DNA of 61,078 bases from the NCBI GenBank assembly GCA_029262635.1, contig JAJCZA010000011.1:1-61078 (forward strand), written 5' to 3'. The stretch is from Vampirovibrionales bacterium. GTDB taxonomy: Bacteria; Cyanobacteriota; Vampirovibrionia; Vampirovibrionales; Vampirovibrionaceae. Below are positions 35,609 to 44,496 of this stretch, piece after piece. The notes under the pieces are model-generated. The model made no database searches, had not been told where the DNA came from, and worked only from the letters and a program-made list of their open reading frames with translations. Every line of letters begins with the position of its first letter. Within the stretch, counting starts at the first letter, position 1. The translations under genes were made by a program, and so were the position numbers.

Positions 35609-36520
35609 TCATGCATCTTCCACATGTACGAGGACATCCACCACTCCATAGTCCTGAGTGGTCAGGAGCTTGTCCTCCACCGCATGTGCAATTTTATGGG
35701 CTTCTTCAACCGTCATCTTGGGGTTGACCTGAATGTTCAGGTCAATAAACACATGGTTCTGAGCTCCTCGGCTCCGGATTTTCTGGCAGCCCAGAACGCC
35801 ATCCACTTCCAGTACTTTTTTTCGGACGTCTGCTGGATCCAGAACGACTTCATCGACCAGTGAGCCCATATGGGTTGTAATAATTTCATAACCGGCTTTA
35901 AAAATTGTGATAACAATGATCAACGCGACAACCATATCGACCCAGAGCCACCCTAGCTGAATGGCCGCTAATGCGACCAGAACAGAAATAGAGTTATACA
36001 CGTCTGAAAGGGTATGCTGAGAGTCAGCGACCAGTAAATCGTTTTTTAGTTCCTGGCCTTTTCTTTTTTCATAACGACTCACCCAAAAACTTGTGAGCAA
36101 AGAGCCTATAATCACTGCATAACTGATCCAACTGACTTCAGGAAATCTGGGCTCTGGATCTGTAAACCGATGAAAAGAATCTTCAAAGATACTAAAACTA
36201 GCCAGAAACATAAAAAACGAGATAATAATGGCGCCAAACGCTTCAAATTTACCATGCCCGTAGGGATGATCTGAATCCGGTGGAATAGCGGCAACTTTGA
36301 TGCTAAAAATGCCGACCACGTTAGCGGATGCGTCTAGCAAGGAGTGAAACCCATCGGCAATTAAGCTTAATGTTGCTGTTAAATAGCCTAAAACCAGTTT
36401 GCTAAAAGCAACCAGCAAGTTTAAAAACAAAGTGATCCAGAAAACACGCACGACCTCTTGCGTATCCTGGGTCAAGTTAACCTTTGACTGTTCCCTTGTA
36501 TGCTTTAAGAGCACGTTCAC
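35609..36520 (-). CDS. Cation diffusion facilitator (FieF-like) transporter
   Basis: 303 residues. Six membrane helices then a C-terminal metallochaperone-like cytoplasmic domain (about 215-303). Metal site residues are visible in DGFHSLLDASAN (helix 2) and VADSQHTLSDVYNS (helix 5). DHPYGHGKFE between helices 2 and 3 is the usual signature. It exports divalent cations such as Zn, Fe or Mn. It starts with GTG four bases after the upstream thioredoxin-like gene. Confidence 0.9.
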   Translation of the reverse strand: MNVLLKHTREQSKVNLTQDTQEVVRVFWITLFLNLLVAFSKLVLGYLTATLSLIADGFHSLLDASANVVGIFSIKVAAIPPDSDHPYGHGKFEAFGAIIISFFMFLASFSIFEDSFHRFTDPEPRFPEVSWISYAVIIGSLLTSFWVSRYEKRKGQELKNDLLVADSQHTLSDVYNSISVLVALAAIQLGWLWVDMVVALIIVITIFKAGYEIITTHMGSLVDEVVLDPADVRKKVLEVDGVLGCQKIRSRGAQNHVFIDLNIQVNPKMTVEEAHKIAHAVEDKLLTTQDYGVVDVLVHVEDA

Positions 36521-36523
36521 CGG

Positions 36524-37012
36524 CTACTTAACTCCTCTCGCCTCGGTTGTATCCCGAGGCATAACAAGCCGTTTATCCGCTTTGGCCAAGGCTTGATCCA
36601 GCGCCGTAGAAAAGGATTTTTGGCTTAGCAAGTGTTCCATGTCCAATTCGTCCTTTTTCATGTGCTTGAAATCAAACACAAACACCGCGGGAATGGATTC
36701 CACACCAAAGAGTCGAGAAATTTGGTAGCCATCATCATCATTCACATCCACCATCACCAGTGTGAGCTTATCTTTATAGTCGGCATCATAAACCTGGTGG
36801 ATTAGTGGGGTGACTGTCCGGCAGGAGGAACAGGTATCTGAGTAAAATTCAATCAGTAAAGGATATTTTGATGTCTTAAAGGCTTCATCAACGGCGATTC
36901 CCGGATCATAGGCCGAAGGTAGCTGGCCGGATAAAACCATTTGTGTTGTAAAAGCCGATGCGAAGACAACAGCCACCACGCCCAAGACGAGAAGAAAACT
37001 TTTCTTAAACAT
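36524..37012 (-). CDS. Membrane-anchored thioredoxin-domain protein
   Basis: 162 residues. N-terminal helix (about 5-25, FLLVLGVVAVVFASAF) as a signal anchor, then a thioredoxin fold with LLIEFYSDTCSSCRTVTPLI (CSSC active site, about residues 61-64) and the cis-Pro in VESIPAVFVFD. It probably acts in the periplasm in disulfide reduction or exchange. It is cotranscribed with the CDF transporter, which could indicate redox upkeep of metal handling, though that is inference. Confidence 0.85.
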   Translation of the reverse strand: MFKKSFLLVLGVVAVVFASAFTTQMVLSGQLPSAYDPGIAVDEAFKTSKYPLLIEFYSDTCSSCRTVTPLIHQVYDADYKDKLTLVMVDVNDDDGYQISRLFGVESIPAVFVFDFKHMKKDELDMEHLLSQKSFSTALDQALAKADKRLVMPRDTTEARGVK

Positions 37013-37030
37013 TTAGCCGACCCTTTTCAT

Positions 37031-38302
37031 TTAGTAACTTGAATTTCTGTCATTATAGCGCTGTCCTGACGTCTGATGCAAAACAAAGGATTCAAACGAC
37101 TTTCTTTGAAGGCTGCCGGAGGTACTGGAAGGAAGTGAAGGGCGACGAGTCTGGTGTGCCGAGGTTTGGTGCTCATGAGCATCGGCGATTCGGCGCTTGG
37201 TGAGCCAGATGTTGAGTATCGAAGGTGAAACACCCAAAAAGACAATGGAAGCCAACCAGCTGGTTAGGCTTTGTTTTTTCCAAAGGCTTATAGCTGTCGC
37301 CTTCTCCGTCGGTGTTAGCTTTAATTTGTCCGCATTTTTCTCGATAAGCGCCTTGGTCACCCGTTTAATTTTGGGTAACATTTGCGATTTGTTATGGTCA
37401 GCAATGTAATCCACCAGTTTTTTAGGATACTTCTTCACAAAGCGTCTTCGAATCAAAGCAGGCAAGGCAAAGAACCAAATAAAGAAATTGGCGGCCTTTA
37501 AAACCTGTTCTTTCTTTTCATAGCCGTCTCTTGAAGCCGCAATCCAGCCGCCGTAAGCAGGTAACCCCCAGAACAAGGCGGCATGAATGTCGCTAAAGTT
37601 TTTAAATTTTCCGTCTTTCAGGCCAACTGTCTTTCGAGTCCATTCGCCGGCTTGCCCTAACCAGTGTTTGAGCTTGCTACCCCCATCGGCAGATTCTGTT
37701 TTTAATCTATTCACCAACTCTTTCCCAATCGGAATCCCCTTCCGAATAGCGACACGAGAACCTATAAGCCCGGCCAAGGCGATGCTTAAGCCAATGCCGA
37801 TTGTTTTAAAGGCTGTTGTCAGATAGCCCTGCTTATGTTCTTCCAAGCGTTGTTGTTTTGAGTCAGATGATAACCCAAGGGAATCAGACCCGGCAGAACC
37901 ACTTGCCTTGGATCCGATCACCTGGGTATAGTCATCCGTACCCGTTCTCACGGCAGTCAGATAATTCCGGAGAAAGGGCATAGCCCACATTAGTGAGAAT
38001 AAGACACTGGCAATGGCAATCGATTTGCCGGTTTGCCGCCATAGTTGTGAACGCTCCGCTAAAATCCCCTCAAGCTGTTTATTTTCTGGCAAGCGATCCA
38101 GTAGCCATTGTAAGGCAAAGCCACCACCAAAAAATCCGATGGTGTTTCCCGCCTCGTTAAATGCCACGTCAACCATTTCGTCAGAACTTCGAACAATGGC
38201 CGTTTTCGGTAGGTTAATACCCAAAATTTCCTTGCTCATTACCTCGATAACAGGATTGCTTTCGAGGCCTGTAAAAATTGAATTAATCGAGGGTAATTTC
38301 AT
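37031..38302 (-). CDS. Hypothetical membrane protein, distant paralogue of the 20352 protein
   Basis: 423 residues with several hydrophobic segments (about 52-70, 92-112, 170-190, 245-262, 270-290, 350-370). SRDGYEKKE (about residues 260-268) matches SRDDLERKE in the 20352-21737 protein. Both also have an N-terminal RS-x-DE/PE stretch followed by an acidic aromatic segment (VAFNEAGNTIGFFGGG versus FLEFLESGLVYYGIGF). The C-terminal ~60 residues are Ser/Gln/Arg-rich. No Shine-Dalgarno is clear; a nested hairpin lies just before the ATG (see the feature at 38306-38354). Confidence 0.7.
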   Translation of the reverse strand: MKLPSINSIFTGLESNPVIEVMSKEILGINLPKTAIVRSSDEMVDVAFNEAGNTIGFFGGGFALQWLLDRLPENKQLEGILAERSQLWRQTGKSIAIASVLFSLMWAMPFLRNYLTAVRTGTDDYTQVIGSKASGSAGSDSLGLSSDSKQQRLEEHKQGYLTTAFKTIGIGLSIALAGLIGSRVAIRKGIPIGKELVNRLKTESADGGSKLKHWLGQAGEWTRKTVGLKDGKFKNFSDIHAALFWGLPAYGGWIAASRDGYEKKEQVLKAANFFIWFFALPALIRRRFVKKYPKKLVDYIADHNKSQMLPKIKRVTKALIEKNADKLKLTPTEKATAISLWKKQSLTSWLASIVFLGVSPSILNIWLTKRRIADAHEHQTSAHQTRRPSLPSSTSGSLQRKSFESFVLHQTSGQRYNDRNSSY

Positions 38303-38305
38303 AGT

Positions 38306-38354
38306 ATTGGTTGGTGTTTCACCGGGTTCTCATTCGAGAGAATGAAACCAAAGG
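38306..38354 (-). promoter_or_regulatory. Hairpin immediately upstream of the 37031 gene
   Basis: On the minus strand TTTGGTTTCA and TGAAACACCAA can pair with one bulge, enclosing TTCTC/GAGAA. The structure ends a few bases before the start codon, where no clear ribosome site is seen, so it could influence translation. Confidence 0.35.
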
Positions 38355-38430
38355 CTTAACAGTGGTTCTAACCTGAAAATAACGGTAAAATTAATTAATA
38401 ATGATCTGACAAGGGAATAAACGTCCCTCC

Positions 38431-39972
38431 ATGGAAAAAGGTGCGACCCAACTTTTAAAAAAAAGCCGTAATGCTCTCTTGCTAGCTGGCGTATTGGCCC
38501 TTGTTTTGGCATGGGTTAGTCCGTTTCATGCATTTGCCGGGGATTTTGAGCTGGGTATTAAAGCCTATCATGCACAAAGTTATCCGCTGGCCATTCGGTT
38601 TTTCCGTCAGGCGGCTAAAAATGACCGTAACAACGCCAATATTCATTATTATCTGGCCGATTCACTGGTCAAGCTAAAACGTTACCGGGAAGCCCAGATT
38701 GAGTATCAGAAAATTTTGGCGCTGGCACCCAGCTCACAAGCGGCTCGTTTTTCTCGGGTGAGTCTGGGAAAACTTCGCAAGCTGGAGGAAAGCCGCTATC
38801 GTATTAAAGGAAAAGAAACCACAACTCATCGGATAACCGGTCAGCGGGTCGATAAATTTGATAACATTATTGACAAAGGGGACGACTACCTAAACGATAT
38901 AACCGATAGTGGCCGCCGGGTTCGTTGGTCCACCCTGAAGATGCCGCTTAAGCTTTACGTCGAGGAAAGCCCTGTTGGGATAAGAAACTTTCAGAGAAAC
39001 TTTGTCAGCAGTATACCCAAGGCGTTGGATGTTTGGGTACAGGCACTTAAAGGTAAGCTTAGCTATGTGATGATCAACCGTCCCGAAGAAGCGGATATTA
39101 AAATCACCTGGGTAAATACACTGGATACCGAGGGGCAAACATCGGAAGAAGGAACCACTTTTCATGCGGGCATTACGGTTCCTCAGATAAAATTTGACCA
39201 GCTCATGGGTATGGAAATCAAAATGGCGACGTTCGATATTCGTAAGAAGCCTCAAAAGGGTGAGAATATCTTTGCGATTGCGATTCACGAAATGGGACAC
39301 GCTCTTGGTTTACTCGGCCACAGTGAAAATCCAAAAGATATTATGTTTCCCCAGAATAGACTGGTTTATAAGCTTTCTACCCGTGACCGTATCACCATTC
39401 AAAAACTTTATGGCGAAATGGCGGATATCACTAATTTACCTGCGTCCACTAAAGTCGATCCCGAGCGGGAGGCTGAATTGGCCAAACGGTTGGACGAACA
39501 GATTGAACGGGATGAGCAGAAAAACAAGGAAAAAAATGACAGCCTGACCTGGCTTAATCTGGGGACTACGTATTTTTCGAAAGGCAAATCCCTTGCCAAA
39601 CGAACAAAAACTGTTAATGACCCAATTGAACGGAAAGCCTTGGAAGAAGAAGCTCAAGAGTGGTTTGACAAAGCGATTGAGACCATTGGCAAATCCATCC
39701 AGTTAGAACCTCGGTCCGCTCTGGCTTATTATAACCGGAGCGTTGTTCTTCAAGAGTTTAACGCCATTGAGCCTGCTCTTGATGACATCAACCAGGCGAT
39801 CCGCTTTGACATCAATAATGGATCCTACTATTGGGAGAAAGCCTGGATTCTGGGGAAGCTAAAACGAAAAACCGAAGCCTTGAATGCCCTTGACGCTTAC
39901 CTGATTCGAGAGCCCTATAAAGCCGATTCGCCTGATGTCATTCGTATTCGAAAATTCCTTGAAGCCATTTAA
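38431..39972 (+). CDS. Exported TPR protein with metzincin-type metalloprotease domain
   Basis: 513 residues. A signal peptide (about 15-36, LLLAGVLALVLAWVSPFHAFAG) is followed by two TPR units (about 38-105), a matrixin-like domain, and a further TPR set (about 365-510). The zinc site is HEMGHALGLLGH at residues 286-297, the metzincin HExxHxxGxxGH form, followed by a short Met-turn-like DIMFP. Sandwiching a protease between TPR arrays suggests a periplasmic or cell-surface protease that docks on partners. Divergent from the 37031 gene. Confidence 0.82.
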   Translation: MEKGATQLLKKSRNALLLAGVLALVLAWVSPFHAFAGDFELGIKAYHAQSYPLAIRFFRQAAKNDRNNANIHYYLADSLVKLKRYREAQIEYQKILALAPSSQAARFSRVSLGKLRKLEESRYRIKGKETTTHRITGQRVDKFDNIIDKGDDYLNDITDSGRRVRWSTLKMPLKLYVEESPVGIRNFQRNFVSSIPKALDVWVQALKGKLSYVMINRPEEADIKITWVNTLDTEGQTSEEGTTFHAGITVPQIKFDQLMGMEIKMATFDIRKKPQKGENIFAIAIHEMGHALGLLGHSENPKDIMFPQNRLVYKLSTRDRITIQKLYGEMADITNLPASTKVDPEREAELAKRLDEQIERDEQKNKEKNDSLTWLNLGTTYFSKGKSLAKRTKTVNDPIERKALEEEAQEWFDKAIETIGKSIQLEPRSALAYYNRSVVLQEFNAIEPALDDINQAIRFDINNGSYYWEKAWILGKLKRKTEALNALDAYLIREPYKADSPDVIRIRKFLEAI

Positions 39973-39984
39973 GCCAGAAATAAA

Positions 39985-40037
39985 AACAATTGAACAAACA
40001 CCTGAAAACGAGGGTTTTAGCTGTTTGTTCAATTGTT
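39985..40037. terminator. Long near-perfect palindrome after the metalloprotease gene
   Basis: AACAATTGAACAAACA (39985-40000) pairs perfectly with its complement at 40022-40037, and the interior CTGAAAAC/GTTTTAG can also pair. On the minus strand it is followed by TTTTTATTT; on the plus strand there is no T run. It may terminate transcription or be a remnant of a mobile element. Confidence 0.5.
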
Positions 40038-40099
40038 AAAGTTAAATAATGTAACAAAATAGGTGTCTCTTGGGCAATAAATTTTATTGACGAGGATTT

Positions 40100-40261
40100 A
40101 TGTCAGTGAAGGAAATAACACAATACAAGTCCTTTCCTTCTCTCTTATTTTATACTCTTTCTCTCTCATACTACCTCTCTCTCTATCCGTATACCTCTTG
40201 CACTTCCCCCTCTCCGCAAGAGGTTTTTTTTTGCCAAAAAAGGCCGTCTTTATTTATTTGA
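40100..40261 (+). other. Pyrimidine-rich leader ORF overlapping a terminator
   Basis: A 53-codon ORF (ATG 40100, GAGGA upstream, TGA 40259-40261) reads through the intrinsic terminator at 40194-40232. The RNA just before the terminator (40130-40190) is almost entirely pyrimidine. An ORF that overlaps the terminator behind a U/C-rich pause region is the layout of the E. coli pyrBI attenuator. The downstream gene (40388) is a VWA protein, not a pyrimidine enzyme. The rest of the 39973-40387 gap holds the palindrome and nothing else clear. Confidence 0.35.
40194..40232 (+). terminator. Intrinsic terminator upstream of the VWA gene
   Basis: CCTCTTGC (40194-40201) pairs with GCAAGAGG (40216-40223), followed by nine T. 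It sits between two genes of the same strand, 155 bases before the VWA start. Confidence 0.85.
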
Positions 40262-40387
40262 CTTGAGGTAGCTTATACTAATGGCATGGAAACATTTTTG
40301 GTAACCTAACGTCGTTCTCTTTATCCTGTTTTGCTTAAACTTAAAATAGTAGAGCGGCGTTGTTATCAACTTTTTGGGAGACGTGTA

Positions 40388-41203
40388 TTGAACCCCTCAT
40401 CAGTCCTATCTTCATTTAGACCCTTATTCCGACCAACGGCTACCTTTGCGTTTGTGGCCTTTCTTGTTATTCAGTTATCGCCTTTTGCTTTTCCTCAGCA
40501 ACAATATCCTCAGACCTACCAACGAACGGTCCAGAAAACGACGGACAGAGGACAAAGCCAGCACGGGCCAAACGCTCAGGAGAACGTGCTGATCATTCTG
40601 GATGCGTCTTATTCTATGATTGAAAACCTAGATGGGGATCGAACCCGTTCCGGTGAAGACACCAAAATGATTATCGCCAAACGGACCATCCTCGAAGTGC
40701 TGAAAAATGTCCCTTCCCACGTGAATGTTGGACTAAGAGTCTATGGGCAGGAGCGTAGCCGCAGAACCAGTAAAGCTTGCCGGGCAACTCAAACACTGGT
40801 GCCTATTGGAAGCAATAACCGTCATCAGGTGGCTAATGCCCTAATTAAGCTGAAGCCAACGGGCATGACACCCATCAGCTACAGTCTTAACCAAGCTATC
40901 AATCAGGATTTTTACAACCTGCCGGGTAAAAAAAGTATCATTCTGGTGAGCGACGGCATGGAAACCTGTGATGCGGATCCTTGCAGTGTCTCTGTTGATA
41001 TGGTTCGTCATAACGTGGATGTTAGAATTAACGTGGTTGGTTTTGGGATTCATGACTTGGCTGCGACACGTCAGTTAAAATGTGTCGCTCTTTCGACCTT
41101 TGGCAAGTATTATAGCGCCAATACAGCGGCGGATTTAGCGGAGAGCTTGAAAAACTCATTGAATGTGCAAACCAGCGTGCAAGGCCAGATTGTTCAGCCT
41201 TAA
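40388..41203 (+). CDS. Exported von Willebrand factor A domain protein
   Basis: 271 residues from TTG 40388, chosen because GGGAG lies 7 bases upstream and the signal peptide then begins near the N-terminus. An upstream in-frame TTG at 40331 has no ribosome site. Signal sequence about residues 15-36 (FAFVAFLVIQLSPFAFP). The VWA domain has the MIDAS motif DASYS in ENVLIILDASYSM, a Thr in the TGMTPISYSL loop, and ILVSDGMETCDADPC. VWA domains bind ligands through a metal. Cys pairs suggest periplasmic disulfides. Confidence 0.82.
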   Translation: MNPSSVLSSFRPLFRPTATFAFVAFLVIQLSPFAFPQQQYPQTYQRTVQKTTDRGQSQHGPNAQENVLIILDASYSMIENLDGDRTRSGEDTKMIIAKRTILEVLKNVPSHVNVGLRVYGQERSRRTSKACRATQTLVPIGSNNRHQVANALIKLKPTGMTPISYSLNQAINQDFYNLPGKKSIILVSDGMETCDADPCSVSVDMVRHNVDVRINVVGFGIHDLAATRQLKCVALSTFGKYYSANTAADLAESLKNSLNVQTSVQGQIVQP

Positions 41204-41275
41204 AAACCGGAATCTCGGTAAACCCAATTTTAGTGTAGAATATTAGGACTGACGCAAAATAAGGATATAACCACC

Positions 41276-41833
41276 ATGAAGCTGTCTCTCCACTCTTTTT
41301 CAACCCAAACCCTTTTAGCCAGTACCCTTGCCCTCACCGTTTGTGTCGGTCTTGCCGTTGCGGGCCATCCAACGGATGATAGCCATTCCAGACTTATTGC
41401 GGTTAAAAAAGTGGAAGCTCCGGCTCCTCAAGCGAGTCAGATAGATTATATCAAGACGACCAGTATTGACTTGCTTAAATCACCAGAAAACTACCTGAAC
41501 AAATCCGTTGAGTTTGAAGGTACGTTTAATAGCTTCTCCAGCCTTGGGCTGAACTATAAAAAGGCTTTTAAAGATCCCAAGGATTTTATCAGCATCCTGA
41601 TTCTTCGTCCTGACGTCAAACACCATAAAATCCCTCTGGCTGAACTCAAGTTGATGTATCCTCGCAAAAAGAGCGACGCCATCCTGAAGCTGGAATCGGG
41701 TGATGAAATAAAGATCAAAGGCAAGGTCTTCAGCACTGCTCTGAAGGATCCTTGGATTCAGATCGATGAAGTGGAAATTCTTAAAAAAATCCATCCAAAG
41801 CCTGAAGAAAAGCCGGAACAGGAATGCTGTTAA
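41276..41833 (+). CDS. Exported OB-fold-like hypothetical protein
   Basis: 185 residues. A signal peptide (TLLASTLALTVCVGLAVAG) is followed by a short linker and a domain of about 110 residues with SPENYLNKSVEFEGTFNSF, LKLESGDEIKIKGKVFST and WIQIDEVEIL, the strand order of an OB-fold often seen in small exported proteins. It ends with ECC. AAGGATATAACC precedes the ATG. Function unknown; it follows the VWA gene by 72 bp and may be coexpressed. Confidence 0.72.
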   Translation: MKLSLHSFSTQTLLASTLALTVCVGLAVAGHPTDDSHSRLIAVKKVEAPAPQASQIDYIKTTSIDLLKSPENYLNKSVEFEGTFNSFSSLGLNYKKAFKDPKDFISILILRPDVKHHKIPLAELKLMYPRKKSDAILKLESGDEIKIKGKVFSTALKDPWIQIDEVEILKKIHPKPEEKPEQECC

Positions 41834-41945
41834 ATAGTAAATAGGGCAAGATAAAACCTCTTATTAGTGAGTAATCTATTTCGGCTGTGTTAAAATAGTG
41901 GGGTTTTCTGGGATGCTGTAATTAGCACAACCACCGAGGCCACTG

Positions 41946-42968
41946 ATGACACGAATCATGAACCCAAGTCCCTCTCAGGCGAACGAGCCCTCCGAAATTT
42001 CAATCTCTTCTCTCTTAGATCGAGCTAAAAACACTATTGATATTGAGATTGAGGCTCTCCATGATCTGAAAACCCAACTGGATAAGAATTTTGTGCAGGC
42101 GATTCAACAGATCGAGCGAATTAAAGGCCGAGTCATTATTACCGGGATGGGAAAATCCGGTCTTGTTGGCAAGAAAATTGCGGCGACTCTGTCGAGCACC
42201 GGTACCCCGGCGTTGTTTCTCCATCCTGCGGAAGGCACCCACGGTGATTTGGGAGCGATTATGGCTGAAGACATTGTCATTGGTATCTCCAATAGTGGTG
42301 AAACACCAGAAATCCTTGGCGTTCTTCCGCTTGTTAAACGTTTTGGCATCCCATTGATTGCCATGACCGGTAATCTTAACTCGACTCTCGCCAAACGGAG
42401 CGATGCGGTTCTGAATATTGCGGTGAAACAGGAAGCTTGCCCTATGGGGCTTGCACCAACGGCCAGTACAACGGCAACAATGGCTTTAGGCGATGCCCTT
42501 GCCATTGTTTTATTAGAACGTAAAGGGTTCACACCTGAAGACTTTGCCCTCTTTCATCCGGCAGGCGCATTGGGTAAACGTCTGCTTCTGAAAGTGGAAG
42601 ACGTTATGCATACTGATGAGGCGATTCCCGCCGTCAATAACCAAACCCCTTTTCTGGATGCTCTCGCGGAAATTAATACCAAACGCCTCGGTTTTACACT
42701 GGTTTTGGATAACAGTCAGAGCATTCTCGGTATTCTGACCGATGGCGATGTTCGACGCGCCCTCTCTCAAGGTTTGGATCTTAAAACCACCCCCATTACC
42801 CGAATCATGACCCAGAGTCCCAAAACTATTCAGGCTGATGCTCTAGCCGTCAGTGCCCTGAGAAAAATGGAAGAGCATAAAATCATGATGCTCATTATTA
42901 CTGATGCAGAGGGCACTTCTCGGGGCGTGGTTCACATGCACGACATCCTGAAAACAGGGATTACTTAA
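41946..42968 (+). CDS. kdsD: Arabinose-5-phosphate isomerase KdsD
   Basis: 340 residues. It converts ribulose 5-phosphate to arabinose 5-phosphate, the first step of KDO synthesis. SIS domain with VIITGMGKSGLVGKKIAATLSSTGTPALFLHPAEGTHGDLG, SNSGETPEI and APTASTTATMALGDALAI, followed by two CBS domains (about 212-340). It could also be annotated GutQ/KpsF, but its direct coupling to kdsC supports the KDO role. Confidence 0.93.
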   Translation: MTRIMNPSPSQANEPSEISISSLLDRAKNTIDIEIEALHDLKTQLDKNFVQAIQQIERIKGRVIITGMGKSGLVGKKIAATLSSTGTPALFLHPAEGTHGDLGAIMAEDIVIGISNSGETPEILGVLPLVKRFGIPLIAMTGNLNSTLAKRSDAVLNIAVKQEACPMGLAPTASTTATMALGDALAIVLLERKGFTPEDFALFHPAGALGKRLLLKVEDVMHTDEAIPAVNNQTPFLDALAEINTKRLGFTLVLDNSQSILGILTDGDVRRALSQGLDLKTTPITRIMTQSPKTIQADALAVSALRKMEEHKIMMLIITDAEGTSRGVVHMHDILKTGIT

Positions 42969-43486
42969 TGGATTTAGAGCAAAAACTGGCGAACATCCGT
43001 CTGTTAGCCCTAGATGTGGATGGTGTGTTGACTGACGGAAAAATCACATATACAACCCATCCTGATACGGGACTCATTTATGAAACCAAGTCGTTTAATG
43101 CGAAAGATGGCCAAGGGCTTAATTTGCTTCATCGAGTCGGTATTAAAACGGCCATTATCACCGCCCGAAGTTCAGCGATTAATCAACATCGAGCCCATGA
43201 ACTCAGTATTGACTACATTTGCCAGAATGTGAAACAAAAACTGAATCAGTTGACTGACATTGCCACAGAACTGGGAATTGATTTTTCTCAAATCGCTTAC
43301 ATGGGCGATGATTTACCGGACTTAAAACCACTTCAGGCGGTTGGGCTTCCTTGCTGTCCTGTCGATGCGGTTGAGGAAATAAAAGCCCAGTGCCTGTTTG
43401 TTTCTCGGTACACAGGGGGAAATGGTGCTGTCCGTGAACTCTCGGATTGCCTTCTTCGAGTCCAGGGTAAGCATCCCATAGGCTAA
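42968..43486 (+). CDS. kdsC: KDO-8-phosphate phosphatase KdsC
   Basis: 172 residues, HAD family. Nucleophile motif LALDVDGVLTDG (Asp16, Asp18), FNAKDGQGL, IITARSS, KLNQLTDIATELG with the conserved Lys, and YMGDDLPDL. It hydrolyses KDO-8-phosphate to KDO for the LPS inner core. The ATG overlaps the kdsD stop (TAATG), so the two are translationally coupled. Confidence 0.93.
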   Translation: MDLEQKLANIRLLALDVDGVLTDGKITYTTHPDTGLIYETKSFNAKDGQGLNLLHRVGIKTAIITARSSAINQHRAHELSIDYICQNVKQKLNQLTDIATELGIDFSQIAYMGDDLPDLKPLQAVGLPCCPVDAVEEIKAQCLFVSRYTGGNGAVRELSDCLLRVQGKHPIG

Positions 43487-43649
43487 AAGAGAAGTGTCTC
43501 TAAGCCGGGGTGAATGAAATCGATTCAGTTCCTGTCCTGAAGAAAAAACAGCTTCACTGGGGTGAATACAAAGTCAGCAAAGTAGGTATGGGTTAAGGGT
43601 TTATCTTGTATCCTTCAACAAAGCACCTTATGGTACCCTGTAAAGCACG

Positions 43650-44444
43650 ATGAAAGTCATTATTGATACGGAAGCCCAAACCCTTACGCTAGAATCAGAA
43701 GAAGATTCCAGTGGTTTAGCTACATCTAAAAAAACACAGCCTCTCTATTCAAAAGAAGCTTTTGAAATGGTCAGTGATCAATGGCTCAAAATTGGATGGG
43801 ATCAAAAATACGCTTATACTTTTAGTTGGCTGGGGCTTCCTGTTACTCAGATTCCTGAAGATTTAATCCGCCTGCAAGAAGTGATTCAACAGGTTCAGCC
43901 GGATGTTATTCTGGAAACCGGTATTTCTCGAGGAGGGTCCTTGATTTTTTACGCCAGCCTCTGTCACCTTTTGGAAAAAGGTCGGGTTATTGGTGTGGAT
44001 AAACGCCTTTGGAAATCTAGCCGAACCGCCATTGAAACACACTCACTGTTCCGTTATATCACCTTGATTGAAGGGGACTCAGCAGACGAGGGCGTCATTA
44101 CTCAGGTCAAAACTCAAATCCAACCCCATGAGTCGACACTGGTGATTTTGGACTCCAGCCACAGTGCTACTCATATGCTGAACGAAATGGAAGCCTATCA
44201 TACGTTGGTCAAACCCGGCTCGTATCTAATCGCTACAGATGGCATCATGAAACATGCCGCCCTTGCCAAAACACCCCGTGCCAATCCAGATTGGACATGG
44301 GATAATGCGGAAGAAGCCAGTCGCATATTTTGCGAAAAACATCCAGAATTTTCCGCTAAAACACCTTTGTGGCCATTTAAGAAAAGCCCTCTAACCCAAA
44401 ACGTCAGCCAGTGGCCCAGCGGATGGCTTCTACGAACCCGTTAA
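43650..44444 (+). CDS. CmcI-like cephalosporin hydroxylase/O-methyltransferase family protein
   Basis: 264 residues. QPDVILETGISRGGSLIFYASLC (SAM-binding loop), GRVIGVDKRLW, EGDSADEGVI and LVILDSSHSATHMLNEMEAYH (metal or SAM pocket acids) give the order of the CmcI/rhamnosyl O-methyltransferase family. These methylate sugars or secondary metabolites, and in Gram-negatives they often sit in LPS/glycan clusters, consistent with the adjacent kdsDC. The acceptor is unknown. Confidence 0.8.
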   Translation: MKVIIDTEAQTLTLESEEDSSGLATSKKTQPLYSKEAFEMVSDQWLKIGWDQKYAYTFSWLGLPVTQIPEDLIRLQEVIQQVQPDVILETGISRGGSLIFYASLCHLLEKGRVIGVDKRLWKSSRTAIETHSLFRYITLIEGDSADEGVITQVKTQIQPHESTLVILDSSHSATHMLNEMEAYHTLVKPGSYLIATDGIMKHAALAKTPRANPDWTWDNAEEASRIFCEKHPEFSAKTPLWPFKKSPLTQNVSQWPSGWLLRTR

Positions 44445-44496
44445 CTCTTTTTAACTTTCTAACATTTCTCTTGCTTGTAATAAAAGGATTTCGAAA

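Noticed and set aside
40331-40387. Upstream TTG start of the VWA gene
   Set aside because: No ribosome site and it displaces the signal peptide from the N-terminus; TTG 40388 has GGGAG at correct spacing.
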